NCBI RefSeq assembly: GCF_003353065.1
Contig: NZ_CP027806.1
Location: forward strand, 3,120,501-3,184,500
Direction of reading: 5' to 3'
From: Cyclonatronum proteinivorum
Lineage (GTDB): Bacteria > Bacteroidota > Rhodothermia > Balneolales > Cyclonatronaceae
Length of the DNA: 64,000 bases
The notes under the pieces are model-generated. The model was given only the letters and a program-made list of their open reading frames with translations, was not told the origin of the DNA and searched no databases. This document shows, in pieces, positions 1-9,608 of this stretch (its first letter is position 1; every line of letters begins with the position of its first letter). The position numbers were made by a program, and so were the translations under genes.

Positions 1-1680
1 GCCTCGATTTCAATAAACATAACCTTACGGGTTAGTTACAGCCCAAATGTCAAATTCGATTTGTAAGCCAATACAACATCCAAAGACGTCTCTGAAAGAG
101 ACACATATTTATAGAAAAGACACGTCCCCCCAAATAAACGACCCTGAAAGGGTCGAATTAACGCGTACGCGCATTCCGCAACGATTTTACGACATCACCA
201 TCCATCAAAAACCGAAACCGCACAACCCTCCAATCCACCAGCAACGCGGGTGCGACCCCATTCGGGGTCGTGTATATCGGGGGCGTCATTCGGTGCTATA
301 AACATGCAATCCCTTCGGGATTGGTACGGGGTCGGACGAATTGACGGGATGATATACGAATCCCGTTACAGAACCGGCTTTAAAATTCGCAGCCAGATTA
401 AATGCATGGCATTCAATTCGATACACGGTTATTAAAGCCCCGATAACGCAAAAACAAAACCTTACCGGCTCAACCACAGCCCAGATGTCAAATTCGATTT
501 GCATGCCAATACAACATCCGAAGACGTCTCTGAAAGAGACACATGTTTATAGAAAAGACACGTCCCCCCCCAATAAACGACCCTGAAAGGGTTGAACCCA
601 CGCATCCGAGCATTCCGCAACGATTTTACGACATCACCATCCTTCAAACACCGAAGCCGCAAAACCCATGAATCCACCGGCAACGCGGGTGCGACCCCAT
701 TCGGGGTCGTCAATATCGGGGGCGTATTTCAGGGCTATAAACATGCAATCCCTTCGGGATTGGTACGGGGCCGAATCCGCGTGTACGCGCATTACGCAAC
801 GATTTTACGACCTCAACATCCATCAAACACCGAAAACGCAAAACCCAACAATCCACCGGCAACGCGGGTGCGACCCCATTCGGGGTCGTCAATATCGGGG
901 GCGTATTTCAGGGCTATAAACATACAATCCCTTCGGGATTGGTGCGGGGTCGAACCCGCGCATACGCGCATTCCGCGGCGATTTTACGACATCATCATTC
1001 ATCAAACACCGAAACCGAAAAACCCACGAATCCATCGGCAACGCGGGTGCGACCCCATCCGGGGTCGTGAATATCGGGGACGGAATTCGGTGCTATAAAC
1101 ATGCAATCCCTTCGGGATTGGTGCGGGGTCGGGCGGATTGACGAGGTGAGACACGAATCCCGTTACAAAACCGGCTTTAAAATTCGCAGCCAGATTAAAT
1201 GCATGGCATTCAATTCGATACACGGTTATTAAAGCCCCGATAACGCAAGAACATAACCTTACCGGCTCAATTACAGCCCAAATATCAAATTCGATTTGTA
1301 TGCCAATACAACATCCAAAGACGTCTCTGAAAGAGACACATGTTTATAGAAAAGACAAGTCCCCCCAAATAAACGACCCTGAAAGGGGTCGAACCCACGC
1401 GTACGCGCATTACGCAACGTTTTTACGACGTCAACATCCATCAAACACCGAAACCGCACAACCCACGATTTCACCGGCAACGCGGGTGCGACCCCATCCG
1501 GGGTCGTGAATATCGGTGCGGAATTCGGTGCTATAAACATGCCATCCCTTCGGGATTGGTACGGGGTCAAATCCACGCGTACGCGCATTCCGCAGCGTTT
1601 TTACGACATCACCATCCATCAAACACCGAAACCGCACAACCCAAGAATCCACCGGCAACGCGGGTGCGTTTTTTTGGCGT
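1..1680. repeat. Array of hairpin-bearing interspersed repeats
   Basis: This stretch has no convincing gene. It is built from repeated short hairpins: GACCCC-ATTC-GGGGTC, AATCCC-TTC-GGGATT, GACCCT-GAA-AGGGTC and GTCTCT-GAA-AGAGAC. The marker string CAACGCGGGT occurs at 242, 681, 860, 1039, 1478 and 1656, so neighbours lie 178-179 bp or exactly 439 bp apart. The 439-bp steps contain a second module (CATTCAATTCGATACACGG at about 410 and 1207, then the GTCTCT hairpin). The array ends abruptly near 1670, before mutY. Open reading frames on both strands here are translations of the repeat and are not annotated. Confidence 0.8.
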
Positions 1681-1847
1681 GGGGCGCACACGGTCTAATG
1701 TTCCTTCATACAACATTTTTTGGCTTCGGAATTTCTTGAAAGAATCTGCGGATAAGAAACGCGGAAGGCCTGGCGGGCCTTTATGGTTGCGCCTTGCTTG
1801 TCTTATCTTAAGCTTTCATTCCTAATCCTGATTTTTCACCCATTCGC

Positions 1848-2948
1848 ATGATTTCTTCGCAATCGCAACAGAACGCACAACATTTCGCAGCCCCCCTTTT
1901 AAAGTGGTACGACGCCAACAAACGGGACATGCCGTGGCGGGATTGCGGGGATCCGTACCGGATTTGGGTCTCGGAAATCATGCTGCAGCAAACGCGGGTC
2001 GATCAGGCGACCCCCTACTACGAGCGCTTCATGGCGCGCTTCCCGTCCGTCGAAGCCCTCGCCCGGGCCGACCGGCACGACGTGCTGATGGCCTGGGAAG
2101 GCCTCGGCTACTACAGCCGTGCGCGTAACCTGCACGCCGCCGCCCAAACCGTGCTTGAGCAGCACGGCGGCGTTTTCCCCAAAACCTACGACGACATCCG
2201 CGCCCTGAAAGGCATTGGTCCCTACACCGCTGCCGCCGTAGCAAGCATCGCCTTTGGCCTCCCCTATGCCGTAATGGACGGCAACGTCATTCGCGTACTC
2301 AGCCGGTACGCCGGCATTCAGGATGATGTACGCCTGCCCGCAACCAAAAAACGTATTCAGGAGCTTGCGGATGAACTCCTCGACCGGCAGCGCCCCGGTG
2401 ATTTTAATCAGGCCGTAATGGAACTCGGCGCTACGGTATGCACTCCAAAATCCCCGGATTGCAGCACCTGCCCGCTGCAGCAAAGCTGCAGCGCAACCCT
2501 CAGCGGAAAAACGGCGGAAATCCCCTACAAGTCCCCGAAACAAAAAATCCCGCACCACGAAATCGTGGTCGGGATTTGTAAAGACGAAAACGGCAATATC
2601 CTCATCGCACAGCGTCCGGATGACAAAATGCTGGGCGGACTGTGGGAATTTCCGGGCGGCAAAGTCGAAAAAGGCGAAACCCGCACCGGCGCACTCATCC
2701 GCGAATTAAAAGAAGAACTCGGCGTCGAAATCATACCGGAGGAGCACCTGATCGAAGTCAAGCACGCCTACACACATTTCAAAATCACCCTCAACGCCTG
2801 GATCTGCCGCATCAACCTGGGTCAGCCTGCCCCCAAACCCAAAGCCAGCAAACAGCTTCGGTGGATCAAAATTTCAGAACTGCACGGCTACCCTTTTCCT
2901 AAAGCAAACAGAAAGGTTACGGAGGCGTTGATGAAGATTGATGTTTAA
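1848..2948 (+). CDS. mutY: A/G-specific adenine glycosylase with C-terminal Nudix domain (MutY-MutT fusion)
   Basis: This 366-residue protein is a base-excision repair glycosylase that removes adenine mispaired with 8-oxoguanine. The N-terminal half carries the catalytic Glu in SEIMLQQTRV (about residue 43), the helix-hairpin-helix LKGIGPYTAAAV and the catalytic Asp in VMDGNVIRV. An iron-sulfur cluster loop follows with spacing C-x6-C-x2-C-x5-C (CTPKSPDCSTCPLQQSC, about residues 198-214). Ordinary MutY C-domains are Nudix-like but degenerate. Here the Nudix box is complete (GKVEKGE, then REL and KEELGV, about residues 270-292), so a second 8-oxo-dGTP hydrolase activity is possible. It is one of only two plus-strand genes in the window and has no operon partner. 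Confidence 0.95.
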   Translation: MISSQSQQNAQHFAAPLLKWYDANKRDMPWRDCGDPYRIWVSEIMLQQTRVDQATPYYERFMARFPSVEALARADRHDVLMAWEGLGYYSRARNLHAAAQTVLEQHGGVFPKTYDDIRALKGIGPYTAAAVASIAFGLPYAVMDGNVIRVLSRYAGIQDDVRLPATKKRIQELADELLDRQRPGDFNQAVMELGATVCTPKSPDCSTCPLQQSCSATLSGKTAEIPYKSPKQKIPHHEIVVGICKDENGNILIAQRPDDKMLGGLWEFPGGKVEKGETRTGALIRELKEELGVEIIPEEHLIEVKHAYTHFKITLNAWICRINLGQPAPKPKASKQLRWIKISELHGYPFPKANRKVTEALMKIDV

Positions 2949-3110
2949 ATTCTATTGAAGCCTGTTTCAGGTATCAATCAGCATCCGCTGTTTTGCCCGA
3001 CCAACAGTCAGGCTCACGCTGCTTCACAAAATGTTGACATAACGATTCCGCTTCCCCATCAAGGCTCTTTATTGTATATCCCTTAAAAGGTGCAAGGGTT
3101 GCGTTTTCGC

Positions 3111-3719
3111 CTATTTTAACTTTACCCCGGCCAGTACGCTGTGAATAATCGTTTCAACATAGGCCTGTTTATCGACCTTCGCATCAATTCGTCCTGAATT
3201 CATCAGGGAGATACCCCCATGCAGGGTAGAAAGGATAACGTTGGCAACCAGCCTTGAATCGTGCGGTTTAATCAGGCCCTGCGCCTGCCCCAATTCAAGC
3301 GTGTTTCGGATCAGGTCAATATTGCGCCGGGCCTTACGGTATTTATCTACCGGATAGCGCTGCATGTGCTTGGGATGCAGCTGAAACATGATTTCGTAAT
3401 ACTCCGGGTTTTCCATCCCGAATTTCACAAACTCCCGGCACAGGGCTTCGAGGACTTCAAACGGATTATTATTGGCCTGTACGACCGCATTGGAACTCAG
3501 GGCTTCATGGAGCAGGTCGAAGCCTTCCTCAATCAACGCATGCAGCAGGTCATCCTTATTCTTGAAATACAGGTAAATGCTTGTTGCGCTAAACCCGACG
3601 CTTGCTGCAATTTTTCGCATGGACATCCGGTCAAACCCCTCCTGCAACAGCATGCTGCGGCTCACCTTCAGAATATTTTTCCTTAAACTGTTGCCCTTCT
3701 CTTCACTTTCACGCTTCAT
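3111..3719 (-). CDS. TetR/AcrR family transcriptional regulator
   Basis: This 202-residue protein has the standard length and layout of TetR repressors. An N-terminal helix-turn-helix lies at about residues 35-58 (MSMRKIAASVGFSATSIYLYF, interrupted here only by the usual turn), followed by KNKDDLLHAL. The C-terminal half is helical and probably binds a ligand, with a TLHGGISLM segment near residue 175. The gene stands alone: about 160 bp separates it from convergent mutY and a repeat-filled gap lies upstream. The target is unknown; in this family autoregulation and control of a neighbouring transporter are common, but no transporter is adjacent. Confidence 0.9.
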   Translation of the reverse strand: MKRESEEKGNSLRKNILKVSRSMLLQEGFDRMSMRKIAASVGFSATSIYLYFKNKDDLLHALIEEGFDLLHEALSSNAVVQANNNPFEVLEALCREFVKFGMENPEYYEIMFQLHPKHMQRYPVDKYRKARRNIDLIRNTLELGQAQGLIKPHDSRLVANVILSTLHGGISLMNSGRIDAKVDKQAYVETIIHSVLAGVKLK

Positions 3720-4687
3720 AAAATATCAGCCCTGCAATCAAAATCGGTTATTTCGGCAATAATAAAGCCATAATGTAAGCTAAAATAGCTCATTTGTAAA
3801 GACATATAGCACCCGGCACCACAAAGGTTTTATGGACTAAAGCGCACGACACGAATTTTCGAAAATCTGAACGGGTGGGTTTCCGTTGAACAGTATGTCA
3901 GTATGTCAGTATGTCAGAGGGATATCGCTGGTATTAGCTACAGCACCCTTAGCGTCCTTTGCGTTAAAATACGGGGGTTATTATCAACTTCAGGGTTTGT
4001 ATCAGCCTGCGTTTTTAAACACGAAGACCGCGAAGGCTTTCGCAAAAGTCACAAAGTTATTTAAAGGCACCTTTCCCTTTGCGTACTTCGCGTAACCCTT
4101 AGCGTCCTTTGCGTTCAAATACGGGGGGTATTATCAACTTCAGGGTTTGAACCAGCATGTTTTTCTAAACACGAGGGGCGCGAAGAACGCAACGTAATTT
4201 TGTTTGCAGCACAAATCTGATTCTATCCCCCCCCTCTCCCGAAACAGATATAAGAAAAGGGTTAACAATCGCCTTCGGGAGAGGGGCCAGGGCGTGGCGC
4301 GAAGTGAAGTACCTGTAAGTCAAACTTATATCAATTAGTATTAGCTTCCTTTCCCTTTGCGTAGTTCGCGTAACCCTTAGCGTCCTTTGCGTTAAAATAC
4401 GGGGGTTATTATCAACTTCAGGGTTTGTATCAGCATGTTTTTCTAAACACTAAGAGCGCGAAGAAGGCGCGAAGAACACAACGTAATTTTGTTTGCAGCA
4501 CAAATTTGATTCTACCGTCCCCCTCTCCCGAAACAGATGTAAGAAAGGGTTAACAATCGCCTTCGGGAGAGGGGCAAGGGGTGAGGGCCGTCTCGCACAA
4601 AAGCCCAAAAACATCTTCAGACTTCAACAAACCACAAACCACAAACCACAAACCACTAAACACCAGCCACTAGCCACTAACCCAAAA
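3720..4687. repeat. Gene-free gap filled with dispersed repeats
   Basis: About 970 bp without a convincing gene. Three copies of the AGCGTCCTTTGCGTT element start near 3948, 4098 and 4376, each followed by GGGGGTTATTATCAACTTC or a close variant. Their partners, TAAACACGAAG/GCGCGAAGAA, make loose inverted pairs. Two copies of a CCCTCTCCCGAA ... TTCGGGAGAGGGG inverted repeat lie at about 4210-4285 and 4512-4578. A short CAGTATGT(CAGTATGT) run is at 3893-3915. An ORF at 3886-4095 is a by-product of these repeats. Confidence 0.7.
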
Positions 4688-5887
4688 TCAGCTCATCCGG
4701 AAATGAAACACCTCGTCCAGGACGGCTTCGATGCGGGCAAACTCAGCCATGCCGAGGTTGCTTCCGCTTGGCAGGCACAGACCGTGCTCGAAGAGCCAGT
4801 CGCTTACACCGTTGCCATAGTGTTTGCTTTCGCTGAATAATGGCTGCAGGTGCATGGGCTTCCAGAGCGGACGCGCCTCAATATTCCGGGCGTCGAGCGC
4901 AAGCCGGATGGTTTCCCGCGTAATGCCACCGGTTTCTTCGGGGTTCACGATAACGGTCGTAAGCCATCGGTTGCTGAAATAGCCTTCGGGCTCCCGCAGA
5001 AAATAAATGCCCGTTGCTGAGGTATTCTGAATGCAAACGGTTCCGTCCCGAAGTTCCGCATCGAGCCAGGTCTCGCCCAGCTTTTTGAAGTACCAGTCGT
5101 GATTGGCACGCCTTGCCTCAATGCGCTCAGGAAGTACCTGCATCTGCCCCCGTCCAATGGCCGCCACCACATTACTCATGCGGTAATTATAGCCCTGCTC
5201 GGAATGCTCATAATGGGGGGCTTCATCTCTTGCCTGTGTGGCCCAAAAGCGGGCTTTCTGAATCAGCTTTTCATCATCAGAAATGAGTGCACCGCCGCCG
5301 GAGGTCGTAATGATTTTATTGCCGTTAAAAGACAAGGCCGCCCCTTTACCAAAGGTACCGGTGTGTTTGCCGTTAATGTGCGACCCGAGGGATTCAGCAG
5401 CATCCTCAAATACAGGGATGCCGTATTTATCCGCAACCGCCATAATGGCCGGCATATTGGAGGGCATACCGTACAGATGAACCGGAATAATTGAAGCTAC
5501 GCGCTTGCCCTGCGCCTGCTGGTCGATAATGGCTTCCTCCAGCTTAACCGGACACATATTCCAGGTCTCCAGCTCACTGTCAACAAAAACCGGCGTAGCA
5601 CCCTGTAGTAATACGGAGTTTGCCGTAGCTACAAAGGTAAAGGACTGACATAGCACTACATCCCTCCGCTCAACCCCTAACAATCGCTGCCCTATATGAA
5701 TGGCGGCGGAACCTGAGCCGAGTACGGAACAATGCCCCGCTCCGGTATAAGAGCGAAGATCCTGCTCAAAATCACCGATATGCGGACCTACAGGCGCAAC
5801 CCAGTTGGTATCAAAGGCTTCCTGTACGAATTTTATTTCCTGTCCTCCCATATGCGGGGAGGATAACCAAATTTTGGGTTCTGACAT
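4688..5887 (-). CDS. DegT/DnrJ/EryC1/StrS-family PLP-dependent sugar aminotransferase
   Basis: At 399 residues this is full length for sugar-nucleotide aminotransferases, which transfer an amino group to a keto-sugar nucleotide. It starts KIWLSSPHMGGQE. The PLP-binding Lys lies in SFNGNKIITTSGGGAL (about residue 186), and the Asp that contacts the pyridine nitrogen is in FEDAAESLGS. The NGNKIITT lysine box and overall layout resemble PglE-like 4-amino sugar-forming enzymes. This predicts a role in making an N-acetylated amino sugar for surface glycans. It is separated from the main glycan locus and flanked by repeats. The substrate cannot be told from sequence alone. Confidence 0.88.
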   Translation of the reverse strand: MSEPKIWLSSPHMGGQEIKFVQEAFDTNWVAPVGPHIGDFEQDLRSYTGAGHCSVLGSGSAAIHIGQRLLGVERRDVVLCQSFTFVATANSVLLQGATPVFVDSELETWNMCPVKLEEAIIDQQAQGKRVASIIPVHLYGMPSNMPAIMAVADKYGIPVFEDAAESLGSHINGKHTGTFGKGAALSFNGNKIITTSGGGALISDDEKLIQKARFWATQARDEAPHYEHSEQGYNYRMSNVVAAIGRGQMQVLPERIEARRANHDWYFKKLGETWLDAELRDGTVCIQNTSATGIYFLREPEGYFSNRWLTTVIVNPEETGGITRETIRLALDARNIEARPLWKPMHLQPLFSESKHYGNGVSDWLFEHGLCLPSGSNLGMAEFARIEAVLDEVFHFRMS

Positions 5888-6189
5888 CTGATAACGTTTG
5901 CTAAAACAGGGTGCTGTAGGCCAGCGTATGCAGGCACGGTTAGATAAGCCTTAGTTATAATTCGGACAATATAAGAGTTATTCACGTAGAAATTAATTCC
6001 AATACTGCAATTATTCGTGCCTTTTCTTTTTAGATTCATCCCGCACCCCGTGAAAGATTTTATGGACCGAAAAGTTTTCCGGTGAATGACAAGCGTAAGC
6101 CCTCTTTATTTTTGAAACCCGTGACAAGCTGCGGCATACCAGTATTCATCCTCCTAAAACAGCATAACACATGTGTCAGCCTCAGCTTT
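5888..6189. other. Intergenic region, nothing recognised
   Basis: About 300 bp between two minus-strand genes. I see no gene, no strong terminator and no member of the dispersed repeat families here. It should contain the promoter of the aminotransferase gene. Confidence 0.4.
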
Positions 6190-7002
6190 TCAGCAGCTCT
6201 GCCGACCCGTGATATAGCCCACATGCTCTTTGAGCGCGCGTTCCAGCAGGTCAATATTGCGGGATGAAGGCCTGAAGCGCCGCCACCAGCGGGACGGAGC
6301 TTCGGGGGATTTCCGGTTCAGGAAGGAAGCGGGAGCTGCTATCGGATTGCTGCCGGTTTGGGCAAACAGCATGACCGCCCTGCGCTGATGCAGGGCCGAG
6401 CTTGAAATCAGCACCGGTTGCCCCGCTCCGAAAGCCTGACGAAAAGCCTGCGCCTCTTCACAGGTGTTGCGCGGCGTATGCAATCGGCTGATGCGCTCAT
6501 CCGGCACCCCAAGGGCTACCGCTGCCTGCGCAACCGCTTCAGCCTGCGTCATTTGTCCCTCAAATCCGCTTGCTGAGCTTACCAGCCGTACGGGGATTTC
6601 CCGGGCGTCAAACACGCGGTAGAGCCGCACGCCTTCAACCAACCGCTCAAGCACCGAAGCACTTAAGCGCGAAGTAGGGCTCAGCCTCGGATCTGTGGAA
6701 TGCCCCGCACCCAGCACAATAATATAAAGGCTGTCGGCGCCGGAGTCCTGAAAAGCAGCTTTTACAGCCGCTATACCGTCTTCATCAATGACCGAATAGC
6801 GGTTCTCGAGACCGTCAGCCAGAAATTCAGGCAGCCAGGGGAGACCATAGAGCAGCAGCAGCGCGACAAAAAGCAAGACCGCCCGTCTCGCCCATTTCAG
6901 CTTCCCCATCACGACCATGACGCCCGTCAACACGAGCAGCAAAATCAGCTGCGTACCCGGCTGCAGCATGGCATACCCAAAACGCAAAACAGATTCAATC
7001 AA
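6190..7002 (-). CDS. YdcF/ElyC-type DUF218 domain protein
   Basis: This is a 270-residue membrane-anchored protein. Two hydrophobic segments lie in the first 60 residues (LILLLVLTGVMVVMG and AVLLFVALLLLYGLPWL). The DUF218 core follows: SLYIIVLGAGH (about residue 96), RLSASVLERLVEGVRLY, then NTCEEAQAFRQAFG and VLISSSALHQRRAVMLF. ElyC and SanA relatives act in envelope integrity, possibly on lipid-linked glycans; the exact reaction is unsettled. The first codon used here is TTG at 7002; an ATG at residue 12 (6969) is an alternative. It is divergent from the Wzi-like gene. Confidence 0.85.
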   Translation of the reverse strand: MIESVLRFGYAMLQPGTQLILLLVLTGVMVVMGKLKWARRAVLLFVALLLLYGLPWLPEFLADGLENRYSVIDEDGIAAVKAAFQDSGADSLYIIVLGAGHSTDPRLSPTSRLSASVLERLVEGVRLYRVFDAREIPVRLVSSASGFEGQMTQAEAVAQAAVALGVPDERISRLHTPRNTCEEAQAFRQAFGAGQPVLISSSALHQRRAVMLFAQTGSNPIAAPASFLNRKSPEAPSRWWRRFRPSSRNIDLLERALKEHVGYITGRQSC

Positions 7003-7414
7003 ATGGAAAGAAATTTAGGGTATGTGGCTTATGGCAATTTGGAAAGCAGAAGCATGGTGTCAGGTATGCCCCTTTTCTTCACCATTAAACCAAAAGGTCA
7101 TCCGAAGTGCTGTTTTGAGAAACGCAAAAAGAACCAAGGGTAATTGGAAAAAAATCTGAGTGTATGAAGCCCCATAAAACTATCGGGCCCTATGTGATGC
7201 TCAGGGGAAGTACAGAAGATGGCATTCCCTGCATCATTGTCTTTTGGAGGGCGATTTTTATGAAAAGCCGTATCTTAGGCGCTCACGCCACTTCAATCTG
7301 CTCTGTTTTACCTGCCGCATGCCCCTTCTCCGATTTTGCCGCTTACCTGTAAGCTGTTCGCCTGTACGCAGATTCCGTACAAAAATCAGTTCTGCAAACA
7401 GACGGGATCGGATA
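7003..7414. promoter_or_regulatory. Divergent intergenic region between DUF218 and Wzi-like genes
   Basis: About 410 bp between oppositely oriented genes, so it should hold both promoters. A GGAGG followed by ATG near 7260 opens a 30-codon frame that I do not consider a gene. No operator or terminator stands out. Confidence 0.4.
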
Positions 7415-9019
7415 ATGCTTGAGGTGACGGGGACTGATGCAATAAACCAATTTCAGAAGCTGTTAGTGATTTTTTTATGGGGGATGTTTTTTGGGATGAT
7501 GGTTTTCATGCCCCCACATACCCTTGCGCAGGTACAGGCTCAGGATCAGGATCAGCCTAAACGTCAGCAGTCTTTTCAAAGTCAGGCACCCGTGCTCTTG
7601 CATCCGGATCCTTTTCCGGTTGAAAACGGGCAGGGTTTACGGACTGCGGTTCAGGCTTCCGTTGCCGCTGGCACAGCAGAAATGCCTTTTTGGCTCTATG
7701 CCAACCGCTATGGGGAGCTCAGACCGGGCAGCCGGATCAATGCGCTGAATCAGCTGTCCGTGCGCTACCGCATGGGGAGTCCGGCGGATCGCTACCTGCT
7801 GGAGACCGGGGCAGCTTTGTCGCTCAGAGCGGCCAATACGGGCAATACCGCGCATTTTCAGACGCTGTTTGCCCGGGCCGAATACGGTATTTTCCGCCTT
7901 GAAGCGGGTCGTTTTTATGATGATGCTGAAATGCCCTTTCCGCAACTCACAACAGGATCCATGATCGTGAGCCGCAATGCGACGCCGGTACTGCGCATTC
8001 AGCTTTCTACCAGGGGTTTTATTGACGTGCCCTTCACAGCAGGTCACCTGCAGTTCCGCGCGCGCTACAGCGACGGTCAGCTCGAGCGCGACCGCTACAT
8101 CCGCGATGCCCTGCTCCATCAGAAAATGGCGCACCTCAAATTTAATGTCTGGCGCATTGAGCTAATGACCGGCTTCATCCACAACGTCGTCTGGGCCGGC
8201 ACTGATCCGGAACGGGGAAGACTGCCGCGTTCTTTTGCTGACTACCTCCGCGTCGTAACCGGCCGCGCGGCCGATCCGGAAAGCAGTGCATCAGGTTCGG
8301 AAGTTCTGAACCGCCTCGGCAACGGGGTCGCGGCCTACGACGGCACCATGATCATTCAGCTTAACGGAGCACAGCTTGTGCTGCACCGGCAGATTTATCT
8401 GGAAGACACCGTTTCCCTTCGGCTGCGCAGCTACCGCGACGGTTTGTACGGGGTCGGCCTGCAAAACATCAGCTGGTTTAGCTGGTTAGATGCGCTGCTG
8501 ATTGAGCACCTGCAAACCCTCATGCAGGATTCCCTGCCCGGCATGCCGCCGGGACGTGCCCGCTATTACAATCACGGCATTTATTACAGCGGATGGACCT
8601 ACGAAAACAATGTCCTCGGCAATCCGCTGCTGACCATTGATCCTTCGCGGGAGCGCTACCCCGTATACAACAATCTTGTAGCGGGATGGCATCTCGGCAT
8701 GCACGGACAGCTCAGTGAACGGTCCGAATGGCAATTCATGGGCACCTTCACGCGCAATTACGGCAACTGTAACGATGACCTGCTGATATCCGGCAACCTC
8801 TGCAGCGTTACCGCAACCGGCCGTGACCCGCGTCCCGGATCCGAAGCAAGACCGCGCTCTGAAGTGAGGCGGGATCAGTACTCCTTCCTGCTGCGCGGCA
8901 GCTACCTGCTGATGCCGCAGCACGGCCTCAGCATAAACGCGGCCCTCGCCCTCGACACCGGCGCCCACCTCGGCAACCGCGCCGGCCTCGAAATCGGCCT
9001 GAGAATTAGCCCGAAGTAG
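7415..9019 (+). CDS. Wzi-like capsule assembly outer-membrane protein
   Basis: This 534-residue protein is predicted to be an outer-membrane beta-barrel of the capsule assembly Wzi family, which holds capsular polysaccharide at the cell surface. After a hydrophobic export segment (LLVIFLWGMFFGMMVF) there is a signal-peptide-like end at HTLAQ. The mature part has alternating aromatic strands and the family-like stretch HQKMAHLKFNVWRIEL ... WAGTDPERGRLPRSFADYL near residues 230-280. The reading frame is open back to a TTG at 7244, but ATG at 7415 puts the signal peptide at the N-terminus. It ends with a strand-like GLEIGLRISPK. The plus-strand orientation separates it from the glycan operon, although the function fits it. 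Confidence 0.72.
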   Translation: MLEVTGTDAINQFQKLLVIFLWGMFFGMMVFMPPHTLAQVQAQDQDQPKRQQSFQSQAPVLLHPDPFPVENGQGLRTAVQASVAAGTAEMPFWLYANRYGELRPGSRINALNQLSVRYRMGSPADRYLLETGAALSLRAANTGNTAHFQTLFARAEYGIFRLEAGRFYDDAEMPFPQLTTGSMIVSRNATPVLRIQLSTRGFIDVPFTAGHLQFRARYSDGQLERDRYIRDALLHQKMAHLKFNVWRIELMTGFIHNVVWAGTDPERGRLPRSFADYLRVVTGRAADPESSASGSEVLNRLGNGVAAYDGTMIIQLNGAQLVLHRQIYLEDTVSLRLRSYRDGLYGVGLQNISWFSWLDALLIEHLQTLMQDSLPGMPPGRARYYNHGIYYSGWTYENNVLGNPLLTIDPSRERYPVYNNLVAGWHLGMHGQLSERSEWQFMGTFTRNYGNCNDDLLISGNLCSVTATGRDPRPGSEARPRSEVRRDQYSFLLRGSYLLMPQHGLSINAALALDTGAHLGNRAGLEIGLRISPK

Positions 9020-9608
9020 TGAATACGTACGTAAAACGTAAGGGTAACGCCTTGTGCTTACCCATTAAGGTGCCTGATTAAGCCTGTGATCCCTTCGCGT
9101 TCTTCGCGTAAACCTTGGCGTCCTTTGCGTTTAAGTACGGAACTTAGAATTTACTCCAGCGTTTGTTCCGGCATCGGTTTTTAAACGCGAAGGGCGCGAA
9201 GAAGGCGCGAAGGGCGCGACGTTTAGAAAATTCCAATAATCAGTATGTCAGTATTTCAGTATGTCAAAGGTGGATGCTTAATATCAGCATAGATCCCTTT
9301 GCGTTCTTCGCGTAAACCTTCGCGTCCTTTGCGTTTAAGTACGGAACTTAGAATTTACTCCAGCGTTTGTTCCGGCATCGGTTTTTAAACGCGAAGGGCG
9401 CGAAGAAGGCGCGAAGGGCGCGGCGTTTAGTAAATTCCAATAATCAGTATGTCAGTATTTCTGTATGTCAGTATAAAAGGTGGATGCTTAATATCAGCAT
9501 AGATCCCTTTGCGTTCTTCGCGTAAACCTCCGCGTCCTTTGCGTTTAAGTACGGAAGTTGGAATTAACTACGGTGTTTGAAACGGCATAGGTTTTTAAGC
9601 TAAGCAAC
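9020..9608. repeat. Three tandem copies of a 204-210 bp GCG-rich repeat
   Basis: The string GCGTTCTTCGCGTAAACC begins at 9097, 9301 and 9511, giving periods of 204 and 210 bp. Each unit pairs it with TTTTTAAACGCGAAGG and GCGCGAAG strings about 90 bp later, making an imperfect inverted repeat. Each unit then ends in a CAGTATGTCAGTATTT run. The third unit is cut short by the end of the fucose synthase gene. There is no gene. Confidence 0.8.

Noticed and set aside
47-1825. Several ORFs of 60-168 codons on both strands in the first 1.8 kb
   Set aside because: They translate the hairpin repeats in all frames, share the same repeated peptide blocks and show no start signals or domains.
1899-2558. 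219-codon minus-strand ORF inside mutY
   Set aside because: Shadow of a GC-rich gene; no recognisable domain and fully overlapped by a clear enzyme.
7244-7414. 57-codon upstream extension of the Wzi-like gene
   Set aside because: It starts at TTG, is not hydrophobic in the right place, and would bury the signal peptide.
9020-9608. CRISPR array
   Set aside because: Repeats are long, with 204-210 bp periods and no short unique spacers; there are no cas genes in the window.
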